From: Kalmanozyma brasiliensis GHG001
Lineage: Eukaryota; Basidiomycota; Ustilaginomycetes; Ustilaginales
Assembly (NCBI RefSeq): GCF_000497045.1
Contig: NW_015961989.1
Coordinates: 434,001-498,000, forward strand
Length of the DNA: 64,000 bases
Direction: 5' to 3'
The first letter of the stretch is position 1. Every line of letters starts with the position of its first letter. This document shows positions 1 through 10,146 of the stretch, piece after piece. Position numbers and translations under genes: made by a program. The notes under the pieces are model-generated. The model was not told where the DNA came from. It did no database searches and saw nothing but the letters and a program-made list of their open reading frames with translations.

Positions 1-1
1 T

Positions 2-3000
2 GTCAGCGTTGTTCAGGGCAAGAACTACGCCGACAACCCGATGCTGCGCATGCTCGCTCCTCGCAAGCACCAGACGGCCAAGATCGCCTTCGGTGCGGAC
101 GGCGAGCCTCTAGGCCTCACCCTGTTTGGTGCTGCCCGCTCCTACGGCCGCCACGACGACACCTTCAAGGCGCTTGAGATCACCAAGTCGCCCGACTCGG
201 CTCAGATTCAGGTGACGCTTCTCGAGGAGCGTCTTGGCGAGGCTGTTCCTCTTCACTTCTACTTCACTTATCGCCCCGACCAGCCGTTCGCTTCGATTCA
301 CGAGATCATGGACGGTCGCAACGACCGTATCAAGCAGTTCTACTGGCAGCTCTGGTTCCACGCCGACATGCCTGCTTCTGCTCAGCTCGCCTCGGCCAAG
401 GAGTTCAAGAGCCCCGTCAAGTCGCTCGACGAGTCTGCCATCCGCAACTTCTGCCGCATCGTCGAGAACCGCGGCGAAGTCTTCACCAAGGGTCAGGCTC
501 CCATGGACTTTGCCATCGTCGCTGGCTGGGAGGCCATCATGCAGGCGCTCATGGCTAGCTGCGATGCTGACTTGCTCAGCCTCGTTCACCTGAGCAACTC
601 ATTCAAGGTGGTCGACAATGCTCGTCCTCTGCGCGCCGGTGATGTCTGCACGGCCACCGCTCACGCTAGCAGCATCAAGATCTCGGACACGGGCAAGTCG
701 GTCAGCGTCACCGGCACGGTCCTGCGCAAGGATGCCAGCGGCGAGTTCGTGCCCGTCATCTCGGTCGTCTCGAGCTTCTTCTTCCGCGGCCGCTTCACCG
801 ACTTCAACACCTGCTTCGAGACGTCGGAGAACGAGTTCACGCTCGAGATCAAGACCAAGGCCGATGCCACCGTTCTGCTCGCCAAGGAGTGGTTCGACTG
901 GGTTGCACCTTCGCCTCTGACGCCCGGCACCGTGCTGCACTTCCAGATGCAGAGCCTTCTCCGATTCAAGGACAGCACTTCGTACTCGGATGTCGAGGTC
1001 ATCGGCGGTGCCTACGTGCGCGACTTCAAGGACGACCTCATCAAGGTGGGCGAGATCGAGTACACGGCCGACGCCATCAGCTACGGCAACCCCGTCATCG
1101 AGTACATCAAGCGTAACGGCGGTGCTTCAACCGGCGGTGTCGCTCCTCTCGAGGCTGGCTACACGATCGGCGCACCCGAAGTCCCCGCCACCTTCGTCGC
1201 TCCCGCCACCAACGAGCCCTACTCGAACGTCTCGGGTGACTTCAACCCCATCCACATCAACCCCTACTTCTCTTCGTTCGCCTCGCTGCCCGGCACCATC
1301 ACCCACGGTCTCTTCTCGAGCGCTGCCTCGCGCAAGTTTGTCGAGGTCGTTGCCGCCGAGGGCTACCCCGACCGATGCCTGTCGTTCGAGGCCAACTTTG
1401 TCGGCATGGTTCTGCCCGGCGATGAGCTCACCGTCAAGCTGCGCCACATCGCCATGCGCGACGGCAACAAGGTCATCAAGGTCGAGACTTTCAACCAGAA
1501 CGGCGAGAAGGTGATCGACGGCCAGGCCGAGGTGAAGCAGCCGGCCACCGTGTACGTCTTCACTGGCCAGGGCTCCCAGGAGCAGGGCATGGGTATGGAT
1601 CTGTACAACTCGAGCCCGACCGCCAAGGCGCTCTGGGACGAGGCCGACGGTCACTTGCGCAGCACCATGGGCTTCAGCATCCTCGAGATCATCAACCAGA
1701 ACCCTCTCACCAAGACCATCCACTTTGGTGGTGTGCGCGGCCACACGATTCGCGAGCGCTACATGTCGATGACCTACGAGTCGACCGATGCCGATGGCAA
1801 CACGGTGACGCTGCCGCTCTTCCCCGAGATCACCGCCTCGAGTCAGAGCTACACCTTCCAGTCGCCCAAGGGTCTGCTCTTTGCCACTCAGTTTGCTCAG
1901 ATCGCGCTCGTGCTCGTCGAGCTCAGCGCCTTCCGCGACATGAAGCAACGAGGCCTCATCACGCCTGATGCCGCCTTTGCAGGTCACTCGCTCGGTGAGT
2001 ACGCATCGCTCGCCGCTGTTGCTGCCGTTCTCGAGGTCAAGTCGCTTTGCGACGTCGTCTTCTATCGTGGTCTGTCGATGCAGAACTGCGTGCAGCGCGA
2101 CCCCGTTACTGGCGCCTCCAACTACGCCATGATGGCTTGCAACCCCATCCGCATCGTCGGCGATGGCAACCCTTCGTTCGCTGGCCAGGCTCTCGCCGAA
2201 ATCGTCGACTCGATCAGCAAGGAGTCCGGCCGTCTCCTTCAGATCGTCAATCACAACGTTGCCGGTCAGCAGTACGTCACCGCTGGTGATCTTGTCGCCC
2301 TCACCACGCTCGGCAACGTGTTGAACTTCATCAAGATCCAGAAGATCGACTTGAAGAAGCTCAACGAGATCATGTCCATCGAGGACGTGCGCGAGAAGCT
2401 CGCCGAGATTGTCCGCGAGGTCCTTTCGGCTGCGCTCGAGGAAGAGAAGAAGGGCCGCATCGAGCTCAAGCGTGGTTTCGCCACCATTCCTCTGCCAGGT
2501 ATCGACGTGCCCTTCCACTCGCGCTACCTCACCGGCGGTGTGGCTCCGTTCCGATCGTACCTGTCGAAGCGCATCAACGTCGACGCGATCCGACCTCAGC
2601 TGCTCGTGGGCCGCTACATTCCCAACTTGGTCGCCGCTCCCTTTGAGCTGTCCAAGTCGTACGCCGAGCTCATCTTCGCGCAGACCGACTCGCCTCGTCT
2701 CGACAAGGTGCTCAAGAACTGGGAGAAGGACGAGTGGGCGTCGCCCGCGAGGGTGCAGAGGCTCACTGCCACGCTCGTGGTCGAGCTGCTTGCCTACCAG
2801 TTCGCCTCGCCCGTTCGATGGATCGAGACGCAGGACATCTTCTTCACCGACTACAACTTCGAGCGTCTCGTCGAGTTTGGTCCCAGCCCGACGCTCGTCG
2901 GCATGGCCAAACGAACGCAGACTCTCAAGTACTCGGCTGTCGACCTCGCTCAAGGTCGCAAGCGGGTCATGTACTGCTCGAGCAAGGACAAGGAGGCTCT

Positions 3001-6000
3001 CTACTACGCCTTCGCCGACGAGGAGAGCGAAGCGGAGGCTGCTCCCGCTGCTGAAGCTTCGTCCGCTCCTGCTCCTGCGGCCGTCGCTCCCGCTCCTGTT
3101 GCTGCCGCTGCCCCCGCTGCTCCTTCTGGTGGCGCTGCTGCTGCCGACGTGCCGGACGAGCCTGTCAAGGCGGTCGACACCGTCCGTGCCATCCTCGCTC
3201 AGAAGCTGAAGAAGAGCATCTCCGAGGTGCCTCTCTCCAAGTCGATCAAGGACTCGGTCGGCGGTAAGTCGGTGCTTAGCAACGAGCTCGTCTCTGACCT
3301 CTTGGCCGAGTTCGGCAACCTGCCCGAGCGAGGTGAAGAGCTCCCGCTTGAGGAGCTCGGTGGTGCTCTCCAGGCTGGCTACAGCGGCTCTCTCGGCAAG
3401 ACCACCTCCGGCTTGGTCACTCGTACCGTCGGTGGTAAGTTGCCCGGTGGCTTCAACCTGTCAGCTGTCAAGTCGCACCTGCAGAAGGCTTGGGGTCTCG
3501 GTCCCGGCCGCACCGACGGCGCTCTTCTGGTCGCCATCACCATGGAGCCCGCCAAACGTCTCGGCTCGGAGGCCGAGGCCAAGGCGTGGCTCGACTCGGT
3601 CGCTCAGTCGTACGCCTCGCTCGCCGGCATCAGCCTCAGCCAGGCCAGCGCTGGCGGCGGAGGTGGTGGATCCGGTGGTGTCGCCATCAGCAGCGAGGAG
3701 CTCGACAAGCTCAAGGCGCAACAGGATGAGCACGTTCGTCGCCAGATTCAGGTGCTCGAGCGCTATCTCAACATGGACGGTCGAGCCAGTGGACGTCTCG
3801 CCGAGAGCACCAAGCTCGAGCTCGAGGCTGCTCAGGCTCAGCTCGATGCCATCGCTGCCGAGCACGGCGACATGTACACCAACGGTATCATGCCCAAATT
3901 CACCGAAAAGAAGGTCCGCCACTTCAGCTCGTACTGGAACTGGGCTCGCCAGGATGCCATGACGCTGCTCTACGACATCATCTACGGTCGTCTCACCACC
4001 GTCGACCGTGAGATCACGGCTCGCTGCATCACGCTCATGAACCGTGCCGACCCCAGCCTGCTCCGTTACATGCAGTTCCACGTCGATCAGATCAACGCCG
4101 ACCAGGGTCCCACCTATGCGCTCGCTAAGATGTACGGTCAGCAGCTCATCGAGAACTGTCGCGAGGCCTGCGCCGAGGACGCCGTCTACAAGGAGGTCCA
4201 CGCCCCTACCGCTCCTCACACCGAGATCGACGCTCGCGGCAACATCGCCTACAGCGAGGTCAAGCGTATCGGTGTGCGCAAGCTCGAAGCCTACGTCAAG
4301 GAGATGGCCGCCGGTAGCCGGCTGCTCGGCACTGACACGCAGGTCAACCTGGACAAGGCGCAAGAGAACGTCGCCAAGCTCTGGACGCTCATCCGCAACG
4401 AGCCTTCCGTCAGCAAGCTCAGCAAGTCGACCATCAAGAGCTTGTACACCGAAGTGGTGCGATCGCTTGGCCCCGCTCGTCAGGCCCGTGCTCCTGCTCG
4501 CCAGGCTCCTCGCAGCCGCCGCCTCAGCTCCAACACGCAGCGACCCCAGATCTCGGACGCGCCTGCTGCTGAGGACCGCACACCCTTCCTCCACGTCAAG
4601 AGAAAGGTCGCCGGTCAGTGGCAGCTCAGCCGGAAGCTCACGTCGGTCTACCTCGACATCCTCGGCGAGATGGCTACGCAGGGTGTCAGCTTCAAGGGTC
4701 GCAACGCTCTGCTCACCGGTGTCGGCAAGGCTTCGATCGGTGTCGAAGTGGTCAAGGGTCTCTTGGCCGGTGGCGCTCGCGTCGTCATCACCACCTCGAG
4801 CTACAGCCGCAGCGTCGTCGAGTACTACCAGCGCATCTACCAGGAGGTCGGCTCGCGTGGCTCCACTCTCACCGTCGTTCCCTTCAACCAGGCTTCCAAG
4901 CAGGACGTCGACAACTTGGTCAAGTACATCTACGGCTCGCTCGACCTCGATCTCGATTTTGTGGTGCCCTTCGCCGCCATCTCGGAGAATGGCCGTGAGA
5001 TTGACGGCATCGACGACAAGTCGGAGCTGGCTCACCGTCTCATGTTGACCAACCTCGTTCGTCTGCTGGGTGCCATCAAGACCGAGAAGGCGAGTCGCAA
5101 CTTTGACACTCGTCCCACTCAGGTCCTCCTTCCCCTTTCCCCCAACCACGGCACCTTCGGTGGTGACGGCCTGTACGGTGAGAGCAAGCTCGGTCTCGAG
5201 ACCCTGCTCAATCGATGGGAGAGCGAGAGCTGGGGTCAGTATCTCTGCATTACCGGTGCCATCATCGGCTGGTGCCGAGGCACGGGTCTCATGTCGTCGT
5301 CCAACACGGTCGCGGAAGAGATCGAGAAGCTCGGCTGCCGAACCTTCAGCACCACCGAAATGGCGTTCAACTTGCTCGGTCTCTTGGCTCCCACCGTCTC
5401 GGCCGTCAGCCAAGTCGAGGCTCTCCTTGTCGACCTCAACGGTGGCATGGACAAGATCGTCGATCTCGCTGAGCAGACTGGCAAGTTCCGTGCCGCCATC
5501 CAGGAGGCTTCGTCCACCAAGCGCGCGCTCGTCGCCGACAACTCGGCCGACTTCAAGGTCATCAAGGGCTCGGCGGCCGAGGCGCTCCACAAGAAGGTGC
5601 ACATCAACCCGCGAAGCAACTTCACCTTCCGCTTCCCTGAGGTCGGCACGCTCGACTTCAACCGCGAGATCACCAAGAGCTACTCGCAGATGGACCTCGA
5701 GAAGGTGGTCGTCATCACTGGTTTCGCCGAGGTCGGTCCCTGGGGTTCGTCGCGCACTCGATGGGAGATGGAGGCCTTCGGCCACCTCACCAACGAGGGT
5801 GTCATCGAGCTCGCCTGGATCATGGGCTTGATCAAGCACCACGACGGTCCCCTCAAGTCCGGTGCCACCTATGTCGGCTGGGTCGACGTCAAGAGTGGCG
5901 AGCCCGTCGACGACAAGGAGGTCCGCGCCAACTACGAGGAGCACATCGTCAAGCACGCCGGTATCCGACTCATCGAGCCCGAGCTCTTCCGCAACTACGA

Positions 6001-8056
6001 CCCCAACCGCAAGGGCTTCCAGCAGGAGATCGAGCTCAACCACGACCTCGAGCCTCTCGAGGTCTCGGCCGAGGAGGCGGGCAAGTACAAGCTCGAGCAC
6101 GGCGACAAGGTCGATGCTTGGCAAGATGCTTCTGGCGGCTGGTTTGTGGTGCTCAAGAAGGGTGCTCGCATCTTTGTGCCCAAGGCCGTCGCCTTCGACC
6201 GCCTCGTTGCTGGTCAGCTTCCCACGGGCTGGACGGGTCAGCGCTACGGTATCCCTGACGACATCGTTGCCCAGGTCGACCGCACCACCCTCTGGGCGCT
6301 CGTCTGCGCTTCCGAGGCGCTCGTCAACTCGGGTATCGCCGACCCTTACGAGCTGTACAAGCACATCCACCCCAGCAAGGTCGGAAGTTGTATCGGTTCG
6401 GGCATGGGTGGCATGACCTCGCTCAGCAAGATGTTCCGCGACCGCCGCAATGACACGGACGTGCAGAACGACATTCTGCAGGAGACCTTCATCAACTCGG
6501 TCGCCGGTTGGGTCAACTTGCTTGTCATGTCGTCGGCTGGTCCCATCAAGACGGTCGTCGGTGCTTGCGCTACGGCGCTCCAGTCGATCGACGTCGCTGT
6601 CGAGACCATTCTCTCCGGCAAGGCCGAGCTCATGCTGGCCGGTGGCTTCGATGACCTTTCGGAGGAGGGCTCGTTCGAGTTCGCCAACATGAAGGCCACT
6701 TCGAACGGCAAAGAGGAGCTGGCCGCTGGACGAGAGCCCTCGGAGCACTCGCGACCCTTCTCGACCTCGCGCAGCGGTTTCATGGAGTCGCAGGGTTGCG
6801 GTGTCCAGGTGCTCACCACGGCCGCCAACGCCATCAAGCTCGGCATGCCCATCCAGGGTATCGTGGCCTACTCCAACACCCACACTGACGGTGCTGGCCG
6901 CTCGCTGCCCGCTCCTGGTCACGGTGTCATCAGCAGTGCCGACGGCATGCAGCGTGCGCTCGCCCGCTTCAACCTCACCGCCGACGACATTGGTGTCATC
7001 TCGGCGCACATGACGGCCACCAAGGCCAACGACAAGAACGAGTCGCACGTCTACCAGGAGCTGTTCACGCGCATGGGCCGTACACCGGGTCACGCCGTGC
7101 CGGTCATGGCGCAGAAGTGGCTTTGTGGTCACGCAAAGGGTGGTGCCGCCGCCTGGGCGCTCAACGGTGTGATGCAGTCGCTGCACACCTCCATCGTCTG
7201 CGGTAATCGCAACGCTGATGACATCTCGCCCGAGCTGCAGAAGTTCGACATGCTCCTCTACAACTCGACCTCGATCCACCGCACACCGCACCACGTCAAC
7301 GCTGCTGCTGTCTCGTCGTTCGGTTTCGGTCAGGTGGGTGGCATCATCCTAGTTCTGCATGCCGCTCACATTCTCGGTCGTCTCTCGCCCAAGGTCTTCG
7401 AGGAGTACGTTGCGCGTCGCAAGGCCCGTCAGCATCAGACCTACACTCGCATGCACTCGGCGCTTACCAAGGAGGACCTGGTCCGCATCAAGGACAACCG
7501 CCCTTGGCCCGCCGAGCTCGAGGACCAGGTGCTGATGAACTTGAACGCTCGCGCCGTCGAGATGGGCGACAGCTATGGCTTCAAAGCACCTCTCCCGCCT
7601 ATGCCTGCGCTCGTCACCGTCGAGGACACCATCGTTCCTGCCAAGCCGGCCAACGTAGCCGCTCAGCAGGAGAGCCTCGAGAAGATGATGGGCCACGTCG
7701 CTGGTGTCGGCATTGACTGCGAGAAGGTCTCGACCTTCCCTTCGGACAATGAGAACTTCGTCTCGAGGAACTTTACCGATGTCGAGATCGAGTACTGCCG
7801 AGCACAGCCCGACCCCAAGGCTTCGTTCTGCGGTCGATTCTGTGCAGCGGAGGCGGTGGTCAAGTCGCTCGGCGTTCGCACGCAGGGCTCGGGTGCTTCG
7901 CTCAAGGACATTGAGATCGTGCCCACGCCCGAGGGACCTCAGGTCAAGCTGTACGGCGAGGCACTCAAGGCTGCCAACGGTTCGCGCTTCCTGGTCTCGA
8001 TCTCGCACGGTGACGACACGGCCATGGCCATCGTTCACCGCCTGCCCAGCGCCTAA
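2..8056 (+). CDS. Type I fatty acid synthase, fused beta-alpha polypeptide (5' end outside window)
   Basis: The frame is open from base 2, so the true start lies upstream of the window. About 2,680 residues are present. Counting from the first Met (base 41), the order is: MaoC-like hydratase with a G-D-F-N-P-I-H motif near residue 400; malonyl/palmitoyl transferase with GHSLGEY (Ser near 650, base 1988); the segment that in yeast starts the alpha chain (LLAYQFASPVRWIETQD, near 2800); an Ala/Pro-rich linker (about 3040-3150); one acyl carrier domain with the phosphopantetheine Ser in GGKS (base 3269); ketoreductase (YGESK, Tyr at base 5174); ketosynthase (Cys in GACAT, base 6566, and a later GHAKGGA); and a C-terminal phosphopantetheinyl transferase (GVGIDCE, near 7703). 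Yeast splits these over Fas1 and Fas2; here beta and alpha are continuous, as known for Ustilago. It makes C16/C18 acyl-CoA in the cytosol. Smuts also have glycolipid-cluster FAS paralogues; the neighbours here do not look like such a cluster, so I favour the housekeeping enzyme. Confidence 0.95.
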   Translation, partial: VSVVQGKNYADNPMLRMLAPRKHQTAKIAFGADGEPLGLTLFGAARSYGRHDDTFKALEITKSPDSAQIQVTLLEERLGEAVPLHFYFTYRPDQPFASIHEIMDGRNDRIKQFYWQLWFHADMPASAQLASAKEFKSPVKSLDESAIRNFCRIVENRGEVFTKGQAPMDFAIVAGWEAIMQALMASCDADLLSLVHLSNSFKVVDNARPLRAGDVCTATAHASSIKISDTGKSVSVTGTVLRKDASGEFVPVISVVSSFFFRGRFTDFNTCFETSENEFTLEIKTKADATVLLAKEWFDWVAPSPLTPGTVLHFQMQSLLRFKDSTSYSDVEVIGGAYVRDFKDDLIKVGEIEYTADAISYGNPVIEYIKRNGGASTGGVAPLEAGYTIGAPEVPATFVAPATNEPYSNVSGDFNPIHINPYFSSFASLPGTITHGLFSSAASRKFVEVVAAEGYPDRCLSFEANFVGMVLPGDELTVKLRHIAMRDGNKVIKVETFNQNGEKVIDGQAEVKQPATVYVFTGQGSQEQGMGMDLYNSSPTAKALWDEADGHLRSTMGFSILEIINQNPLTKTIHFGGVRGHTIRERYMSMTYESTDADGNTVTLPLFPEITASSQSYTFQSPKGLLFATQFAQIALVLVELSAFRDMKQRGLITPDAAFAGHSLGEYASLAAVAAVLEVKSLCDVVFYRGLSMQNCVQRDPVTGASNYAMMACNPIRIVGDGNPSFAGQALAEIVDSISKESGRLLQIVNHNVAGQQYVTAGDLVALTTLGNVLNFIKIQKIDLKKLNEIMSIEDVREKLAEIVREVLSAALEEEKKGRIELKRGFATIPLPGIDVPFHSRYLTGGVAPFRSYLSKRINVDAIRPQLLVGRYIPNLVAAPFELSKSYAELIFAQTDSPRLDKVLKNWEKDEWASPARVQRLTATLVVELLAYQFASPVRWIETQDIFFTDYNFERLVEFGPSPTLVGMAKRTQTLKYSAVDLAQGRKRVMYCSSKDKEALYYAFADEESEAEAAPAAEASSAPAPAAVAPAPVAAAAPAAPSGGAAAADVPDEPVKAVDTVRAILAQKLKKSISEVPLSKSIKDSVGGKSVLSNELVSDLLAEFGNLPERGEELPLEELGGALQAGYSGSLGKTTSGLVTRTVGGKLPGGFNLSAVKSHLQKAWGLGPGRTDGALLVAITMEPAKRLGSEAEAKAWLDSVAQSYASLAGISLSQASAGGGGGGSGGVAISSEELDKLKAQQDEHVRRQIQVLERYLNMDGRASGRLAESTKLELEAAQAQLDAIAAEHGDMYTNGIMPKFTEKKVRHFSSYWNWARQDAMTLLYDIIYGRLTTVDREITARCITLMNRADPSLLRYMQFHVDQINADQGPTYALAKMYGQQLIENCREACAEDAVYKEVHAPTAPHTEIDARGNIAYSEVKRIGVRKLEAYVKEMAAGSRLLGTDTQVNLDKAQENVAKLWTLIRNEPSVSKLSKSTIKSLYTEVVRSLGPARQARAPARQAPRSRRLSSNTQRPQISDAPAAEDRTPFLHVKRKVAGQWQLSRKLTSVYLDILGEMATQGVSFKGRNALLTGVGKASIGVEVVKGLLAGGARVVITTSSYSRSVVEYYQRIYQEVGSRGSTLTVVPFNQASKQDVDNLVKYIYGSLDLDLDFVVPFAAISENGREIDGIDDKSELAHRLMLTNLVRLLGAIKTEKASRNFDTRPTQVLLPLSPNHGTFGGDGLYGESKLGLETLLNRWESESWGQYLCITGAIIGWCRGTGLMSSSNTVAEEIEKLGCRTFSTTEMAFNLLGLLAPTVSAVSQVEALLVDLNGGMDKIVDLAEQTGKFRAAIQEASSTKRALVADNSADFKVIKGSAAEALHKKVHINPRSNFTFRFPEVGTLDFNREITKSYSQMDLEKVVVITGFAEVGPWGSSRTRWEMEAFGHLTNEGVIELAWIMGLIKHHDGPLKSGATYVGWVDVKSGEPVDDKEVRANYEEHIVKHAGIRLIEPELFRNYDPNRKGFQQEIELNHDLEPLEVSAEEAGKYKLEHGDKVDAWQDASGGWFVVLKKGARIFVPKAVAFDRLVAGQLPTGWTGQRYGIPDDIVAQVDRTTLWALVCASEALVNSGIADPYELYKHIHPSKVGSCIGSGMGGMTSLSKMFRDRRNDTDVQNDILQETFINSVAGWVNLLVMSSAGPIKTVVGACATALQSIDVAVETILSGKAELMLAGGFDDLSEEGSFEFANMKATSNGKEELAAGREPSEHSRPFSTSRSGFMESQGCGVQVLTTAANAIKLGMPIQGIVAYSNTHTDGAGRSLPAPGHGVISSADGMQRALARFNLTADDIGVISAHMTATKANDKNESHVYQELFTRMGRTPGHAVPVMAQKWLCGHAKGGAAAWALNGVMQSLHTSIVCGNRNADDISPELQKFDMLLYNSTSIHRTPHHVNAAAVSSFGFGQVGGIILVLHAAHILGRLSPKVFEEYVARRKARQHQTYTRMHSALTKEDLVRIKDNRPWPAELEDQVLMNLNARAVEMGDSYGFKAPLPPMPALVTVEDTIVPAKPANVAAQQESLEKMMGHVAGVGIDCEKVSTFPSDNENFVSRNFTDVEIEYCRAQPDPKASFCGRFCAAEAVVKSLGVRTQGSGASLKDIEIVPTPEGPQVKLYGEALKAANGSRFLVSISHGDDTAMAIVHRLPSA

Positions 8057-9098
8057 GAAGCGCAACCTCGTACGCGCCGATCTCCTCTCTCTCTCTCGCA
8101 TTGCATCACAAGGCAGGGTGGATCATCGGGCATTCGGGCGCTATTCGAACGACGTTCCATTGGCGTCTCACTTCAACACACTTGGGTCCACAGCTGGACG
8201 GGCGCGCTCTTACGAAACGATGGATGTAGGGAAGGAGTCGTCAACCGGCCCTGCACCGTCGTCATTCGATCTGCCGCCCAGTTTAGCCCCAAGTTACGCC
8301 ACGAATGATCGCTTCGGTGGCTCTCCTGATCTCGTTGTTTCGCCTTTGTCTTTCACTCTCATCATTCTGTCCCCTTCAGCCGTGTTGCCGATCTTGCCAA
8401 CGTTCGGCGGAGTGCGGCGATTCGTCACCGCTTAGCGCTACCCCTGCTTGGCTCCCTGCTTCATGGCTGTCGGGCACTCACCATCATCACATGCTTCATC
8501 ATAGATTGTCCGTACGCTTCATTTTCCCTGGTTACCATGCTCCGTGTTTCGAAATGTCATGATTGATCTTCCCTCAGCGTCGTGTGGGCTGCCTGTGACT
8601 GAGTCCAAATGGTGGCACAAGTGGAGCCTCGGCTGTGAGCGGCTAAAAAGTGGGCTTGAGCAGCGCGATGCGGCTGATAAGCGGGCGGAGTTGAAATGTG
8701 GAAGCGAAGCAGCTGACTCGTTTGTGGTCACACTCACAGACGGCATTTTGTTGGAATCACGAATCCTCGATCTGTATTCATCCTTTCTTCCTCCCATCCC
8801 TTCAACAACCTCGCAAGCATCCAGCAACGTCCGCCGTCTGTGACCATCCCTTCGTTTCGTTCGTGACACAAGCTCTCGTGGTTCGCATCAAGATACCCGT
8901 TCCCGCATCGCAACACTTCGCATTGACTCGATTCTTGCCCGTCTGGCACGCCAAGTTGACCTCCTCTCGAAAGGATCCCAACCTGCTCTTCTCACCCGGA
9001 GTTCAACTGTGCTCATTTCCATCGCTCGCCACTTTGCTCGCTCGCATAGCAGCATCTCCCCAATAGTCTAGCTGAGGCTCGTCTCGGCGGTCAACACA
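8057..9098. other. Intergenic: FAS 3' region and upstream region of next gene
   Basis: This stretch of about 1 kb holds only short overlapping open frames in all phases with no recognisable domain. Pyrimidine-rich tracts follow the FAS stop codon (near 8085-8100) and again at 8770-8900. It probably contains the FAS 3' UTR and the promoter and 5' UTR of the gene at 9099. No repeat or RNA gene was seen. Confidence 0.5.
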
Positions 9099-9806
9099 AT
9101 GGAGCGCATCCTCGGCACGATCTTCCCCTGCTGCTTCCCTGCACGTCGGGGTCGTCGCTCTTCCGCGGGGGAGCACAACGAGCGCACGCCTCTCCTTCCG
9201 GACTCGGCACAGGCAGGCAGCTCGCGCAACTCGCTCAACGGTAGCGGCATCGCCACTCCAGGCTCGGACAGACGGGTGAAGCGGCAATCGGTGCTCCCTG
9301 CGCCGGCGTACGATGCACACGTGCTGCGCGGGATCGTCGACGAGTTCCGCGGAAGGATCATCAGTGTTGATCCCGCAGCAGGCGCAGGGGCAGGAGTGGG
9401 GGAGAAGAGCGGCGTGCTTGTCGGTCCTGAAGAGGTGGGTGAGGCGCAAGCGGGGAGGGCACAGAGTGGGGAAGGGAGACACGTCACACCCGTCCACACG
9501 CTCACCCTCGGCGCGACGGCGGAGAGGGGCGGAACGAGGTTGGTAGATATCTGGTCCGATCCCACGCCACCTCCAGCAGCAGCGAGCGGCGCGGGTGTGG
9601 GGATGAGCTATTCGGCTGCAGCGAAGCGCGCCCCTGCCATCGCACCGGGTAAAAAGGCCAAGCGCGGAGCGAAAGCGACAGCAACAGCGACAGCGGCAAA
9701 AGGGACAGAAGAGGGCGTGGAACAGCGGACGTACGAGGCGTTGGCAGAGATGGTCCGCGCCAAACCGGTTGTTTTCGATTGGGCTGAGGAGGGGGATGCC
9801 GAGTAG
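9099..9806 (+). CDS. Small acylated protein, possibly LAMTOR1/Ego1(Meh1)-like
   Basis: This is an intron-free 235-residue frame with an ATG in good context (ACACAATGG). The N-terminus carries a Cys pair (FPCCFP, residues 9-14) followed by a basic patch, the usual look of palmitoylated membrane anchors. Next comes NERTPLLPD and, near residue 70, a segment of the type LRGIVDEFRGRIISVD. An N-terminal lipid anchor, an RTPLL-type motif and a short helix ending in I-I-x-V-D/S is the pattern of LAMTOR1/Ego1 proteins, which tether the Rag GTPase-TORC1 machinery to the vacuole. Unlike human LAMTOR1 there is no Met-Gly, so N-myristoylation is not possible at this start. The rest is Ala/Gly-rich and poorly conserved-looking, with a final acidic tail. 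The family call is an inference from a short motif; the gene itself is well supported. Confidence 0.5.
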   Translation: MERILGTIFPCCFPARRGRRSSAGEHNERTPLLPDSAQAGSSRNSLNGSGIATPGSDRRVKRQSVLPAPAYDAHVLRGIVDEFRGRIISVDPAAGAGAGVGEKSGVLVGPEEVGEAQAGRAQSGEGRHVTPVHTLTLGATAERGGTRLVDIWSDPTPPPAAASGAGVGMSYSAAAKRAPAIAPGKKAKRGAKATATATAAKGTEEGVEQRTYEALAEMVRAKPVVFDWAEEGDAE

Positions 9807-10146
9807 GGGGTGGGATGGAGCTGTGTGTGGATTTTGGGGATGGAGGTGGAGCGAGGGCCAGCGGAAGAGGTGTTGAGGTTGGGAAATGATGGAGCTCTCC
9901 GAACGATCCGTCTCGACGAGGCATAACGGAGCACACCTCACGAATCAATGGACACCACACGCTCTCAGCATGCTTAGGCATCTCACCACGTTCGGACTTC
10001 ACATCACACATTCAGCCGTTCGCTCACGAAGGCCAACCCCAAATGCACAAATCGCCTCTGCCGTTCGCACGCAGACTGCGTTTTCCGAAATGATCGTGAC
10101 TGTGTCTTCATTCCTGTGTGTGTGCAAGTGTCGACGTGATCGCTGA
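9807..10146. other. Convergent intergenic spacer
   Basis: About 340 bases between two convergent genes, presumably both 3' UTRs. It contains a G-rich stretch (about 9805-9875) followed by mixed sequence. No gene or repeat is supported. Confidence 0.5.

Noticed and set aside
3461..7294. Minus-strand open frame of 1,277 codons opposite FAS (also 1127-2953)
   Set aside because: It mirrors the FAS coding strand; strong C/G third-position bias removes stops on the opposite strand. No domain, low-complexity charged sequence.
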